Virus record (IMG/VR): IMGVR_UViG_3300010158_000028
Location: 62,001 to 126,000 of that record
From: a virus
Reading direction: 5' to 3' (one strand)
DNA: 64,000 nt
Shown here: in pieces, positions 31,749 to 40,644 of the stretch
Numbering within the stretch: position 1 is the stretch's first letter
How the letters are laid out: each line of letters starts with the position of its first letter
Translations under genes and position numbers: made by a program
The notes under the pieces: generated by a model
The model's database searches: none
Seen by the model: only the letters and a program-made list of their open reading frames with translations
What the model was told of the DNA's origin: nothing

Positions 31749-33083
31749 TTACATAATGTTTACGACTTTGAAACCACGATAGTAAACATTGCTTGTTACA
31801 TTGATAGCGCCGAGGTCTTGTGTTGTACCATTTGCGAATGGGTTTGCAACAATACCGTAACGAGTCTTGAAACCAATCTTTGGTTGGAAAGTATTGGTGT
31901 CAACAGCACGAACCATTTGGAGAGGAACGTATGGGCAGTAGAACAAACCTGCGTCATAAGCGTTACTACCTTTATAACCAACAACAGCAAACTCTGCAGT
32001 TGAAGAAGCGATAAAGTATGGATCAATGTAAACTTTCAAACGACCAAACATTGTACCAGCAAATGTGTTACCAGTGTCATCAACTGTTAGGTTAACTTGA
32101 CCTTGTAAAGCAGAATTGTAATCTAACAATCCAGCCATTGCAAATGCAGAAGCAACGTCTGAAGAACAAATTACAACATTACCTTTACCACGACGGGTTT
32201 GTTTAGCAATTGTATTTGCTTCACGTTCGATTTGGAATGCCAAACCTTTGATCTTTTCAACCATCCAACGACCATTAGAATCTGTGTCAAGGTCAAATGT
32301 ACCAGCACTTGTTGTACCAAGTTGAGCACCAACTTTAGCAGAGTAGTAAATTGTGCGGAGAACTTCACGATTGATCTCAGCAAGAATTTCTGCAGAAAGA
32401 ATGTTTGCTAATTCTGTTTCAGCGTCAAGACCGTGAACTGCTTTCAAGTCTTGTGCTAATTCCATTGAGTATTCAGCTTTCAATGCACGTGTCTTAGCAG
32501 ATACAGTTACTTTCTCGATTGTGAAACCCATTTCAGCAGGTGTCAAATCTTCAGCAACAGCAGTAGCCATTGCATAACCTGGAGTAGCGTTAGCAGTAAA
32601 CGTGTTACTGTTGTAAGCTGCATTGTATGTAACATTCAATGCTTGTTGTGCGCCTGTTGAAGCACCACCAAACATGGTATTGGCTTCATTGTAGAATGCT
32701 TCGATGCCTGAAGAAGCAACATTGCGGTTTGTACCGTATGTTGAACGCATTGCGAAGATCAAGCCAGTAGGACCAGTCATTGGTTGAACGCCACAGATAT
32801 CGTAAGCGATCAAGTTAGGCAATGAACGGCGTACCAAACTGATAAGGATTGGATCAAAACCAGCAACAGGACCTGCAGGTGATGCACCGCCACCAAAACC
32901 ACCTGTACCAGAAGCATTGGTGATTGTTTCATTCATGATGCCAGCTTCTTTGAGCATGGCTTGTTGTTGATTCTCAAGAACTAACGCTGTAACTGCTCTG
33001 CGATATGAATCCTTGATTGGGGCTAATTCTTGATGCTCAAGAACTGGTGCCCATTTTTTTTGTAGGTCTTCCGATAGATACAT
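31749..33083 (-). CDS. 23: Major capsid protein gp23
   Basis: A 444-residue HK97-fold capsid subunit. The N-terminal prohead part (residues 1-46) ends in LKE-AG, a match to the gp21 protease rule (L/I-x-E before A/G), so the mature protein should start at Ala47. Conserved gp23 segments include SLVRRSLPNLIAYDICGVQP, KTRALKAEYSMELAQDL, RGKGNVVICSSDVASA and KTRYGIVANPF, and the C-terminus is typical. The insertion domain of T4 gp23 is reduced. AAGGAG precedes the start. A strong terminator follows it. Confidence 0.97.
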   Translation of the reverse strand: MYLSEDLQKKWAPVLEHQELAPIKDSYRRAVTALVLENQQQAMLKEAGIMNETITNASGTGGFGGGASPAGPVAGFDPILISLVRRSLPNLIAYDICGVQPMTGPTGLIFAMRSTYGTNRNVASSGIEAFYNEANTMFGGASTGAQQALNVTYNAAYNSNTFTANATPGYAMATAVAEDLTPAEMGFTIEKVTVSAKTRALKAEYSMELAQDLKAVHGLDAETELANILSAEILAEINREVLRTIYYSAKVGAQLGTTSAGTFDLDTDSNGRWMVEKIKGLAFQIEREANTIAKQTRRGKGNVVICSSDVASAFAMAGLLDYNSALQGQVNLTVDDTGNTFAGTMFGRLKVYIDPYFIASSTAEFAVVGYKGSNAYDAGLFYCPYVPLQMVRAVDTNTFQPKIGFKTRYGIVANPFANGTTQDLGAINVTSNVYYRGFKVVNIM

Positions 33084-33107
33084 TTAAATCTCCTTTGTTG
33101 TTATAAA

Positions 33108-34088
33108 TTATTTCTTACTTTTTGAAATTGCTTGCATGACGGAATTAACATAAGGATCTAATGATGCCTGGTGTTTTTCTGAACCGTCCTCTACTTGTTC
33201 ATGTAGTTGGTCAGCATCAGCTTTTTTAACATTGCCTGATGGGAAGTAGTTTTCACGGATAGTTTCAAGTTTGTTTTTGTATTCGTCCTCTGTGGAGAAT
33301 TCAACACCCTCTGCGAGTGATTTGATTTTTTCAACTTGAGTAGCGATCAACCCTTCGGTAACTGCATGGGTAATTTCTTGTTTACGTGATTCAACCAATG
33401 ACTTCTTGATTTCAATACCACGTTCGATTTCTTCGTTAAGTTGGCCTTCAAGTTCTTCAACTTTAGATGCTAACTCTTCTACCAAATCAACTTTGTCTGT
33501 AGGAACATCAATGTAATGTTCTACGAATAGATTTTTAAGACCAGCAATAAAATCTTCTGTTAATTCAGCACGTAGACCTTTTTCGATTGCGATTTCATTG
33601 TCGGCAATCCATTGTTCTACAACATATGACAGGTAATCATTTACTTTTTCTGTCAAATCTTCTTTAACTGATTCTACTGCTTCTTCTAACATAGAAGCAT
33701 AACGTGCTTCTGTTTCTTCTTCTAATTGTGAAATACGGTCTTGAACTCGTGCTTCAAAAATGGTTGAAACTTTTGATCTGAATTCTTCTGAAATTGCTGA
33801 GTCAGCAAACATTGCATCAATATCACTTGATACATCTAACAATTCGATTTCTACTTCCGTTTCTTCCATTTTAGAGGAAGCATCTGATGGTTTTGTTGTT
33901 GGTGCAGTTGCAGACTTTGATGATGGTGTAATCTTGTGTGAATCATCATCTGGTTTTGCATTTTGTGGTGTTGGACCACCTGCATCATGGATTTCTACGC
34001 CTTGTGGTTTTTCCATAGGTGCAGCGTTCTTTCCTTTGGTGCCAGAAAGAATTTCGGCTGCTGCCTCAAAAAGTTTGTTTGTTGCCAT
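33108..34088 (-). CDS. 22: Prohead core scaffold gp22
   Basis: A 326-residue acidic, helical scaffold protein. It starts MATNKLFEAAAEILSGTKGK, has a low-complexity Ser/Thr/Pro linker (residues 35-70), then long charged helices. Several sites fit the gp21 protease (LFE-A near residue 8, IFE-A, LEE-A, LAE-G), as expected for a core protein digested to peptides during maturation. It is preceded by a late box and sits between 21 and 23 as in T4. Confidence 0.9.
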   Translation of the reverse strand: MATNKLFEAAAEILSGTKGKNAAPMEKPQGVEIHDAGGPTPQNAKPDDDSHKITPSSKSATAPTTKPSDASSKMEETEVEIELLDVSSDIDAMFADSAISEEFRSKVSTIFEARVQDRISQLEEETEARYASMLEEAVESVKEDLTEKVNDYLSYVVEQWIADNEIAIEKGLRAELTEDFIAGLKNLFVEHYIDVPTDKVDLVEELASKVEELEGQLNEEIERGIEIKKSLVESRKQEITHAVTEGLIATQVEKIKSLAEGVEFSTEDEYKNKLETIRENYFPSGNVKKADADQLHEQVEDGSEKHQASLDPYVNSVMQAISKSKK

Positions 34089-34110
34089 TGAAAATCTCCT
34101 TTTGTTTATT

Positions 34111-34118
34111 TATTTATA
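34111..34118 (-). promoter_or_regulatory. Late promoter box TATAAATA before gene 22
   Basis: Exact match with a leader of about 16-20 bases containing AAAGGAG before the ATG at 34088. Confidence 0.8.
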
Positions 34119-34122
34119 ATAA

Positions 34123-34773
34123 TTAAAGTTTTGATAAAAAGTTTTCGAAGAGTCTCAATGAAACTTCTTCTATTTGCTTACTTGAGGCTTTTCTAATTTG
34201 CTTTCTTGAGTTATCAATGTCGATCTCTACGAAACGACCCTCAACAAATAGCCATTCTTTGCCTTCCATAATACCATTTACAAATGCACCAGGTGCTGAT
34301 GGATCTGCAACAATATCTGCTGCTGTAGCAAGACGAAAATCATCCTGCACAACATTGACACCCTCATTATTAGCAACTAATGAACCCATACCTCTTGATG
34401 ATACACCTAGACTAACACCAGAATCAATAAAGTTTTTAACAATATTACCATAAGGTGTTTCTAAGATCATTGCTTTACCAACAAAAGTATTGCCTTCTTT
34501 AGTCAAACTAACAATTTTGTGTGATACTCTTTCTAAATTAATACTTGGAGTATCTGGATGTCCTAACTCTCCTAAAGCACGATTGGTATTGATAAACTCT
34601 TCAGTATATCTCTGCACTTCACGCTCTAGAATAGGCATCTTATAAATTCTTCTATTCTTATTTGGTTCTTCAGCAACTAAAAATCGTCCTTCAATAAACA
34701 ATGATTTTTTACCTGCTTCGTTTGATTCAGTAATATAATTTACTGATTCAATATTTTCTCTAATTAGTTTCAT
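34123..34773 (-). CDS. 21: Prohead core protein and maturation protease gp21
   Basis: A 216-residue serine protease of the herpesvirus-assemblin-like fold. GELGHPDTPSINLERVSH holds the catalytic His72 and second His; SLGVSSRGMG (121-130) holds the catalytic serine. The N-terminus LFIEGRFLVAEEPNKNRRIY is conserved. It cleaves gp23, gp22 and internal proteins after (L/I)xE. Such sites are visible in gp23, gp22, 35151-35576 and 35573-36403. Confidence 0.94.
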   Translation of the reverse strand: MKLIRENIESVNYITESNEAGKKSLFIEGRFLVAEEPNKNRRIYKMPILEREVQRYTEEFINTNRALGELGHPDTPSINLERVSHKIVSLTKEGNTFVGKAMILETPYGNIVKNFIDSGVSLGVSSRGMGSLVANNEGVNVVQDDFRLATAADIVADPSAPGAFVNGIMEGKEWLFVEGRFVEIDIDNSRKQIRKASSKQIEEVSLRLFENFLSKL

Positions 34774-34787
34774 AGTAGTTATTCCGA

Positions 34788-35150
34788 TTAAGCAAATGCT
34801 TGGCTATAAACATCGTTAGCATAATTAGCATGTTTAGATACTTCCATAATGATTGATCCACCTGTTGCAATAGTGCATACAATGTTTGCCGTTGATGTGT
34901 TGGATAACGCATATCCAAATTCATCAAATTTCATATCACCAGTTTGATATAATGATAACACTGTTGGTCCGCCTGTTCTTGAAATGGTAATAGAACCATT
35001 AGTAGACCAAGTAATTCTACGAAGAGAAGCTGATGTTATTGTTTCTTGAACAGAAGCTGAAAGATCGGTTAACAAAATGGTATAAGTTGCTGGACCTTCA
35101 GCACGAACAATACTAGTACCTTTTCTTGAATTTGTTATTTCATATGCCAT
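34788..35150 (-). CDS. Small virion-associated protein, 120 residues
   Basis: A beta-rich protein: MAYEITNSRKGTSIVRAEGP, then repeated short strands with Ser/Thr (SASLRRITWSTNGSITISR), and a C-terminal ANYANDVYSQAFA helix. Its look (Ig-like or jelly-roll) and its place between prohead genes 21 and 68-like suggest a capsid or core component, perhaps decorating. No firm family is recognised. It starts right beside the basic core protein stop. Confidence 0.5.
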   Translation of the reverse strand: MAYEITNSRKGTSIVRAEGPATYTILLTDLSASVQETITSASLRRITWSTNGSITISRTGGPTVLSLYQTGDMKFDEFGYALSNTSTANIVCTIATGGSIIMEVSKHANYANDVYSQAFA

Positions 35151-35576
35151 TTACTTTATCCCCATTGAGTTGCGGCGGCGAATTGATTGTTTTCTTTTCA
35201 ACAAAACTCTATTAATCTTCGCACGACCTTTTGTTTTCCAATATCTTTTTAACATTCTAGCTTTATGAATTCTTGTTGATGCAGGAATTCGTTTAACTGT
35301 ATTACCTGAAAGTCTATAACCTTTAATACCAGATTTACGAACATTTCGTTGAACAATTATTCTATTCTTTTTGTTCCTACGAATCCTTCGTCTAATCTTT
35401 GTAATTCTACCCATCTTGATAATGTTTGCTTCATCTAATTCAACTTCTTCAAATGAACCTTCAGCAACATATCTCTTTGCTTCTTCTAATCTCTTTTCAG
35501 TAATTTCATTTAGTTTGGCAAATATTAGTTCTTTTGCTTCACTGAGTCTATTACTTAAAATTAAATCTATAATCAT
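35151..35576 (-). CDS. Basic internal core protein (gp68-like position)
   Basis: A 141-residue protein in two parts. Residues 1-49 are an acidic helical leader (LSEAKELIFAKLNEITEKRL) ending in LDE-AN, a gp21 cleavage site; LEE-A at 30-33 is a second. Residues 50-141 contain 35 Lys or Arg and no Asp or Glu (for example IRRRIRRNKKNR). The expected product is a highly cationic peptide left inside the head with the DNA. T4 gp68 and internal proteins hold the same operon place and are processed likewise. Similarity to gp68 itself is only positional. Confidence 0.6.
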   Translation of the reverse strand: MIIDLILSNRLSEAKELIFAKLNEITEKRLEEAKRYVAEGSFEEVELDEANIIKMGRITKIRRRIRRNKKNRIIVQRNVRKSGIKGYRLSGNTVKRIPASTRIHKARMLKRYWKTKGRAKINRVLLKRKQSIRRRNSMGIK

Positions 35577-36403
35577 TTGGCACGTTTAAAAGCAAAGTCT
35601 GCTGCTTTTTGAAAGTTACCAGGACTCTTATGTACCATATCTGCAAACTTCTTTTTATTTTGATCATTTAATGCATTATGAACTTGTGTTAATGCTGATG
35701 CTGTAAAATGATCTACTTTACGTGTATGACCAGAAGCAAATTTAACCGATTTAGCGGATTTATCAGATACAATTTTATGTAGTGTATCCATAACTGCTTC
35801 TTCCAATTCTACTTCTTCAGCTTGAATAGAAGCACCTTCAATATGTTTTTCATTTGAATACGCTACACTAAAATACTTTTTCAATCTTTCATTATAGTAT
35901 AGTGCAATCTTTGTTTCATCTGGATACAAACGAATTGCTTTTCTTTTCAGTAACAATGTAACGGGTGGATCACCTTTCATTACATTATCTGCTTCTACAA
36001 TTTCAATTTCTTCTTTAATCTTATCTGGATCATCACCAATTTCTGGTGCATCTTGCCCAACTTTAATACGATGTGCTTTATATTTGTGACCAGCAGAATC
36101 AATCTTATAATCTGATGTTGCAAGAACACCTTCATCTAAATCTTCTCTTACTGCTCTACGTGCTTGAGAGAAGATTTGTTTATTATTAGTAATAACATCT
36201 ACCATTCTATTAAAGATATTTTGAATGATTGCTCTATCGGCAGGAGAGAAATTTGGTTTCTCTTCTTCCATTTTACCAAGAATTTTATGTAGTCTTTGTA
36301 TCTGTGCTTTGTTACCTAAACCAGCACGAACTAAAACGTCAAACTTTGAATAGTCTGATTTTTCTTCTTCTACGATTGATTTAAATTCTTGTAATGATTT
36401 CAT
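35573..36403 (-). CDS. Probable prohead core/internal protein, 276 residues
   Basis: A charged, mostly helical protein starting MKSLQEFKSIVEEEKSDYSK. Two sites fit the gp21 protease (IVE-AD and LEE-AV). The C-terminal 60 residues (VMDTLHKIVSDKSAKSVKFA, then HFTASALTQVHNALNDQNKK) form a module seen in related marine phage head genes. It lies between gp67 and the basic core protein with four-base overlap, supporting a head role. The exact function is unknown. Confidence 0.55.
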   Translation of the reverse strand: MKSLQEFKSIVEEEKSDYSKFDVLVRAGLGNKAQIQRLHKILGKMEEEKPNFSPADRAIIQNIFNRMVDVITNNKQIFSQARRAVREDLDEGVLATSDYKIDSAGHKYKAHRIKVGQDAPEIGDDPDKIKEEIEIVEADNVMKGDPPVTLLLKRKAIRLYPDETKIALYYNERLKKYFSVAYSNEKHIEGASIQAEEVELEEAVMDTLHKIVSDKSAKSVKFASGHTRKVDHFTASALTQVHNALNDQNKKKFADMVHKSPGNFQKAADFAFKRAK

Positions 36404-36404
36404 T

Positions 36405-36584
36405 TTACTCGGTTTCTGCGGTTTCTACTTCGGGTTGATTACCAAACAATGAACTTGCAATTTCTTGTTTACGTCCTTCTAAATTCTCAAAAGCACGAGC
36501 GGCCAATAACTCTTCAAGTGCATCTTTAGCACCTACGTTATCTCCTTGACCTACTAAATCTATAAAATTTCTAATCTGTTCCAT
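36405..36584 (-). CDS. 67: Prohead core protein gp67 (PIP)
   Basis: ATG at 36584 with AGGAG upstream; 59 residues. The sequence AKDALEELLAARAFENLEGR followed by KQEIASSLFG corresponds to the helical segment of T4 gp67 (AARKLF...AARTIDLI...IARNFL), while the long acidic tail of T4 gp67 is reduced to a short Glu-rich end. It is a shape-determining core peptide, and its place straight after gene 20 is that of T4. A late box lies 19 bases before the ATG. Confidence 0.75.
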   Translation of the reverse strand: MEQIRNFIDLVGQGDNVGAKDALEELLAARAFENLEGRKQEIASSLFGNQPEVETAETE

Positions 36585-36594
36585 AATATTCTCC

Positions 36595-38265
36595 TTATTT
36601 CATATTTATAACTTTGGAAAACTTTTCTACCTGTTTATCTAATTCAGGTGTTTCCGATTCGTTTGAACCTTTATCTGATACATTATCCACTGGTGCATAT
36701 TGTTCTGGTGTTGTTTGTTGTTGATTTTGTTCTTGACCTTGATCTAATGATTGTCCATCAGGTCCAGTTTGTTCAGGTTGTGGTTCTGCATCAATTTGTT
36801 TTTGCATCTCTTCAATTTCTTCATCAGTCAACTGCAATACATTTTTCTTTACCCATTCCTGTGAGTAATACTTACCAACATATGGTTCAACTAAATTTAA
36901 AATTGATATTCTTTGTTGAAGTAAATCTGCTTCTTTTAATTCTACAAAATTATTATCTTTCTTATAATCATAATAGATATTTTCTCTAAACTTATCCCAC
37001 TCTTCTTCGGTACATACACCTTTCAAAGATAGTTGAACACGTAATGCATGATCAAATAATTGAGAAAACTTATTGCGAAGTCTATTAATAAACTTATTAA
37101 ATCTTAATTCATCTCTAGTTACTTCAGTTGTTCTACCAATACCTGCCATACCACCACCATTTTGCTGATCCAATCTTGAATACGGAACACTAAGTGATTG
37201 TAATAACTTCTTTTGAAAGTATTGAACATCTTCAATTTGCCCAAGATTTTGTCCTGCAGGCAATGTTGTAATTTCTGTTCCTTTACCACCTTCTCTACGT
37301 GGTAACCAAAAATCTTCCAACATTGACATATGTTTACGATCATCTCTTAACTCACCAGTATTGGCATCATATACCATTTTGTTACGATACTTAGTCATAA
37401 CATCACGCATATACTGTTCTGCTTTACCTTTTGGTAAATTACCAACATCAATATAAAATATTCTACGTTCTGGTGCTCTAGATAATCTATAGATAACTAC
37501 AGCATCTTCAATCATTCTTAATTGATTGAGTGGTTTAATTGCTTTATGCAAATATGAAATAACAAAAGTATTCTTTGCATCCATCAATCCAGAGTTTACA
37601 TTAACAATAGACTCTGGTGCAATTCTTAATCCTTGAGATACACCTGCAGTGTAACTTTGTGTAATAGTACCACGATCATTATACATGTAGTATTCAGCAA
37701 TAGACTGAATAATTTCTGCCCCTGTTTTTGGATCTCTTCCTTTTTTAATCTCACGAATTTTTCTAATCTTTCGTGGATCAATATATCTTAATTCTTGAAT
37801 ACCGTCTTTAGGTTTCTTTTCATCTAAAACAATTTGAAAGTAAATTCTACCATCAATATACCAGCGTTTGTAAATATCATCAGCAAGATTACTAAAGTTT
37901 AACATCTTTAGAACAGTATCAAACTCTTCGTGGATTTTCTTTTTAATTGAATCTGGTTGTTTAAGATTATCCATTACAATATCAACAACTGTACCATCTT
38001 CATCATGTGTGATAGACTCATTAACAATTTCATTAATTGCCATGTCACATTCAGGATGATTTGCCATTTCTCTATAACGAGTAATTAACTCTAACTCATT
38101 CCGAACAGAACCTTCTAAATCTACATAGGTACCGTAATGAGCATTTTGAGTGATGACAACCGCACCATCATCTTGATTTGGAGGTGTGAAAGAAGGTTGC
38201 TCAGGCTTTTCAACCTGAACAACATCTTTATTCCCTAGTGTAAAACCGAATAACTTAATAGCCAC
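36595..38265 (-). CDS. 20: Portal vertex protein gp20
   Basis: A 556-residue portal subunit (dodecamer at the packaging vertex). It begins with GTG at 38265, with AAAAGGAAATAATA upstream. Family blocks include ITRYREMANHPECDMAINEI, DDIYKRWYIDGRIYFQIV, RYIDPRKIRKIREIKKGRD, RAPERRIFYIDVGNLPK and YRNKMVYDANTGE, plus a Gln/Pro-rich C-terminal tail (residues 500-545). Length is close to T4 gp20. Confidence 0.97.
   Translation of the reverse strand: MAIKLFGFTLGNKDVVQVEKPEQPSFTPPNQDDGAVVITQNAHYGTYVDLEGSVRNELELITRYREMANHPECDMAINEIVNESITHDEDGTVVDIVMDNLKQPDSIKKKIHEEFDTVLKMLNFSNLADDIYKRWYIDGRIYFQIVLDEKKPKDGIQELRYIDPRKIRKIREIKKGRDPKTGAEIIQSIAEYYMYNDRGTITQSYTAGVSQGLRIAPESIVNVNSGLMDAKNTFVISYLHKAIKPLNQLRMIEDAVVIYRLSRAPERRIFYIDVGNLPKGKAEQYMRDVMTKYRNKMVYDANTGELRDDRKHMSMLEDFWLPRREGGKGTEITTLPAGQNLGQIEDVQYFQKKLLQSLSVPYSRLDQQNGGGMAGIGRTTEVTRDELRFNKFINRLRNKFSQLFDHALRVQLSLKGVCTEEEWDKFRENIYYDYKKDNNFVELKEADLLQQRISILNLVEPYVGKYYSQEWVKKNVLQLTDEEIEEMQKQIDAEPQPEQTGPDGQSLDQGQEQNQQQTTPEQYAPVDNVSDKGSNESETPELDKQVEKFSKVINMK
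36603..36610 (-). promoter_or_regulatory. Late promoter box TATAAATA before gene 67
   Basis: Exact match within the last codons of gene 20, 18 bases before the gp67 start; leader contains AAGGAG. Confidence 0.75.
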
Positions 38266-38286
38266 TATTATTTCCTTTTAAACATT

Positions 38287-38317
38287 ATAAAAAGTATAAG
38301 GATCTCTCCCTATACTT
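38287..38317 (-). terminator. Probable terminator after gene 19
   Basis: Minus strand AAGTATAGGG and CCTTATACTT pair (10 bp with one G-U) around AGAGAT and run into TTT. It begins on the gene 19 stop codon and precedes gene 20. Confidence 0.65.
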
Positions 38318-38861
38318 ATACTACTAAATCCTCGGCAGATTCCCACCATTGATAACTCAAGTTTACAGTAAACTCTTCAATAGTATCATTAGAACCCCAA
38401 TCAACATCAATTGCTGATAAATCTGTTGGAAATACGCCAATAAATTTATACTTTTTCAAGATGTTACCACCTTTACCATATTGGCGAACTTCAGCATCAA
38501 CACTATAACCCAATGGTGTAGCTGCAGCCGGTGTTCTTACATTTAAATTGTGACTATTAAGACCACTCATCCAGCGTTCAAAAGCATTACGGATAACAAA
38601 ATCTTCATCATTAATGATTGTAACTGACCAATCTTGGAAAGTTCTGTTACCTGCAAATTTTAATTCACGTCCAAAATACTGAACGGGAACCGAATTAACT
38701 GTTGATCCAGGTAGTTGTGCTGTCTTACACATAAAACTCATTTTACTTTGTGCGTTTCCAGGCAATGCGAAGGCAGGAAAGGGAAGCGTAACCTCGAACA
38801 GATTTGGTCTCGCTCCATCTCCTGTCATCTGAGAGCGGAACTCGTTTACATTAAAAGCCAT
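38316..38861 (-). CDS. 19: Tail tube protein gp19
   Basis: A 181-residue tube subunit starting MAFNVNEFRSQMTGDGARPN. Landmarks are FEVTLPFPAF, CKTAQLPGSTVNSVPVQYFG, RTFQDWSVTIINDEDFVIRN and FERWMSGLNSHN, and the closing NLSYQWWESAED. It stacks in hexamers under the sheath and in the order 18-19-20 of T4. A variant late box AATAAATA lies 22 bases before the ATG. Confidence 0.95.
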   Translation of the reverse strand: MAFNVNEFRSQMTGDGARPNLFEVTLPFPAFALPGNAQSKMSFMCKTAQLPGSTVNSVPVQYFGRELKFAGNRTFQDWSVTIINDEDFVIRNAFERWMSGLNSHNLNVRTPAAATPLGYSVDAEVRQYGKGGNILKKYKFIGVFPTDLSAIDVDWGSNDTIEEFTVNLSYQWWESAEDLVV

Positions 38862-38882
38862 TTAATATTCTCCTATCTCTCT

Positions 38883-38890
38883 TATTTATT
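38883..38890 (-). promoter_or_regulatory. Variant late box AATAAATA before gene 19
   Basis: One mismatch to TATAAATA, across the end of gene 18, 22 bases before the gene 19 ATG with AGGAG between. Confidence 0.4.
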
Positions 38891-40583
38891 AAAATGTACC
38901 AACAATTTCATCAAATGCAACACCAGTGCCAACTGCAACAAAGTTAAGTTGAATGAAGTTGATTGAACGGGCGGGTTTGATGTAGATATCACCAACAAAT
39001 TGATTTGAATCAATAACATTTGCGGTATTATTCGTTGTATCACAGATAACTCTGTAATCGTAAATACCACGGCGGCCTTTAATTTCACGCAAGAATGGTT
39101 CTACAAGATTTACAAATGCTGCTCTTGTAAATTCATCATTGAATTCAAACAGTGTTGATCTTGCAGCTTTAGCAATTGATTTCTCAAGAACAATAAACAA
39201 TCTACGAACATTGATCCGATCAAATGCAGATGATTTACCTGTTTGAAGAGTCTTATCACCGTAAAGAATTGTACCTTCACCAGCAAATGTTACTACTGGA
39301 TTAATAGAATTCTTATACAAAGTATCTCTTTGTGCCGATGTAGGATTCCAAGCAAGTTTAACAACATTCTTGATAATACCACGTGAAAGACCTGCAGGTG
39401 AAAACCATGCATCACGATCAGCATCAGTGCGAGCGCATAGACCAGCAATGTCACCATTTAATGGTACCCAACGATATACATTGTTATATTTGTCAAATTG
39501 ATATTTCCAACCACTATCAACAAATGCATATGAAGATTTTGTAAATGTTGCAGCAGTAGCAGTAACACTTGTTAATTCACCATTGTAATTATCAACACAG
39601 TCATCTAGTTGTGGTGAAATAAATGCGATACAATCTTTACGTGACTCTGCAAGTGAAATTATTTTATTAGGTATCGTTGTACCCGTTGTTACACCTGCCA
39701 TTAAGAATGATACATCTTCTGAATCGGCATTAGCATACAAATCTAATGTTGCACTAATGTTTGCAGCGGTTGGTGTATCATCAATACCACCAGCCAATGA
39801 TGCAGTTAAATTGCCGGAAAGATTTTTAAATGTTACTGCGCCAGCAATTGAAGAACCCCAATTGTTATTAGCGCCATCAACCATGTTAGAAGCTGGATGA
39901 CCATTCCACCAAATGTATTTTGATTTAGAATTGATTACATCTTTATAATAGTTACTTGTTCCATCAGGATTTTTAATATCAGATGCTTTTGATGCATAAG
40001 AAAATCTTTCAAGAACTGTATTTGCTGTTGATGAGAATTGACCATCTTCATCAATAACAACAATATGAATTTCATCATTTGCTGAATTTTTATTCGATGC
40101 TGCAGTAGATGTTCCTGGTGCAGAATCAAAATAAGAATTGTATGCCCATGTGCTAAAGTTATTTGAATCTACCATTGATACTTTTAGTGAATTACCTAAA
40201 GCACCCGGATACTTAGCTTGGAACAATGTTGTTGTGTTTGCACTGTAATTTGCTTCGTAATCGTCTTTGTTTAAAATCAAACGAGCAGTACCTGCACCGC
40301 CACCTGCAGCATTTTTAGCTGCAGTACCAACTGACCGAGCAAATTTAAAATTACTACCATATGCTAAGAAATTGGCAGCAGTAAAAAATGACCCGTATGT
40401 ATTTGCATCTGGTTTACCGAATGTATCTGCAAATTGTGATTCGCTGCTAATAAGAACTACGTTATTTGCAGGACCCCAAACAGACGCACCAGCTAAACCA
40501 CCAATAGTAGTGGACACAGAAGGAACAACTGTAGTCGCATCTACTTCGGAGACCAGAACTCCTGGTGATAATTGAAAAGCCAT
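38889..40583 (-). CDS. 18: Contractile tail sheath protein gp18
   Basis: A 564-residue sheath subunit, somewhat shorter than T4 gp18. The N-terminus FQLSPGVLVSEVDATTVVPS and GLAGASVWGPANN are the family start. DTLYKNSINPVVTFAGEGTI, the RRLFIVLEKSIAKAARSTLF helix and PFLREIKGRRGIYDYRVICD give the conserved C-terminal domain. The middle is a variable, Ala/Asn-rich surface region. Late promoter upstream, AAGGAG ribosome site. Confidence 0.95.
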   Translation of the reverse strand: MAFQLSPGVLVSEVDATTVVPSVSTTIGGLAGASVWGPANNVVLISSESQFADTFGKPDANTYGSFFTAANFLAYGSNFKFARSVGTAAKNAAGGGAGTARLILNKDDYEANYSANTTTLFQAKYPGALGNSLKVSMVDSNNFSTWAYNSYFDSAPGTSTAASNKNSANDEIHIVVIDEDGQFSSTANTVLERFSYASKASDIKNPDGTSNYYKDVINSKSKYIWWNGHPASNMVDGANNNWGSSIAGAVTFKNLSGNLTASLAGGIDDTPTAANISATLDLYANADSEDVSFLMAGVTTGTTIPNKIISLAESRKDCIAFISPQLDDCVDNYNGELTSVTATAATFTKSSYAFVDSGWKYQFDKYNNVYRWVPLNGDIAGLCARTDADRDAWFSPAGLSRGIIKNVVKLAWNPTSAQRDTLYKNSINPVVTFAGEGTILYGDKTLQTGKSSAFDRINVRRLFIVLEKSIAKAARSTLFEFNDEFTRAAFVNLVEPFLREIKGRRGIYDYRVICDTTNNTANVIDSNQFVGDIYIKPARSINFIQLNFVAVGTGVAFDEIVGTF

Positions 40584-40633
40584 GTTATTTTCTCCTTTTT
40601 ATATTCATGGAATTTATAACTCAATTTATAGTA

Positions 40634-40641
40634 TATTTATA
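40634..40641 (-). promoter_or_regulatory. Late promoter box TATAAATA before gene 18
   Basis: Exact match, about 50 bases before the gene 18 ATG, just past the gene 17 stop region. Two further TATAAATT sites lie nearer the gene, so the leader may have several starts. Confidence 0.75.
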
Positions 40642-40644
40642 ATT

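Noticed and set aside
31701-32003. Plus-strand frame opposite the end of gene 23
   Set aside because: Starts inside the terminator hairpin and mirrors conserved capsid codons.
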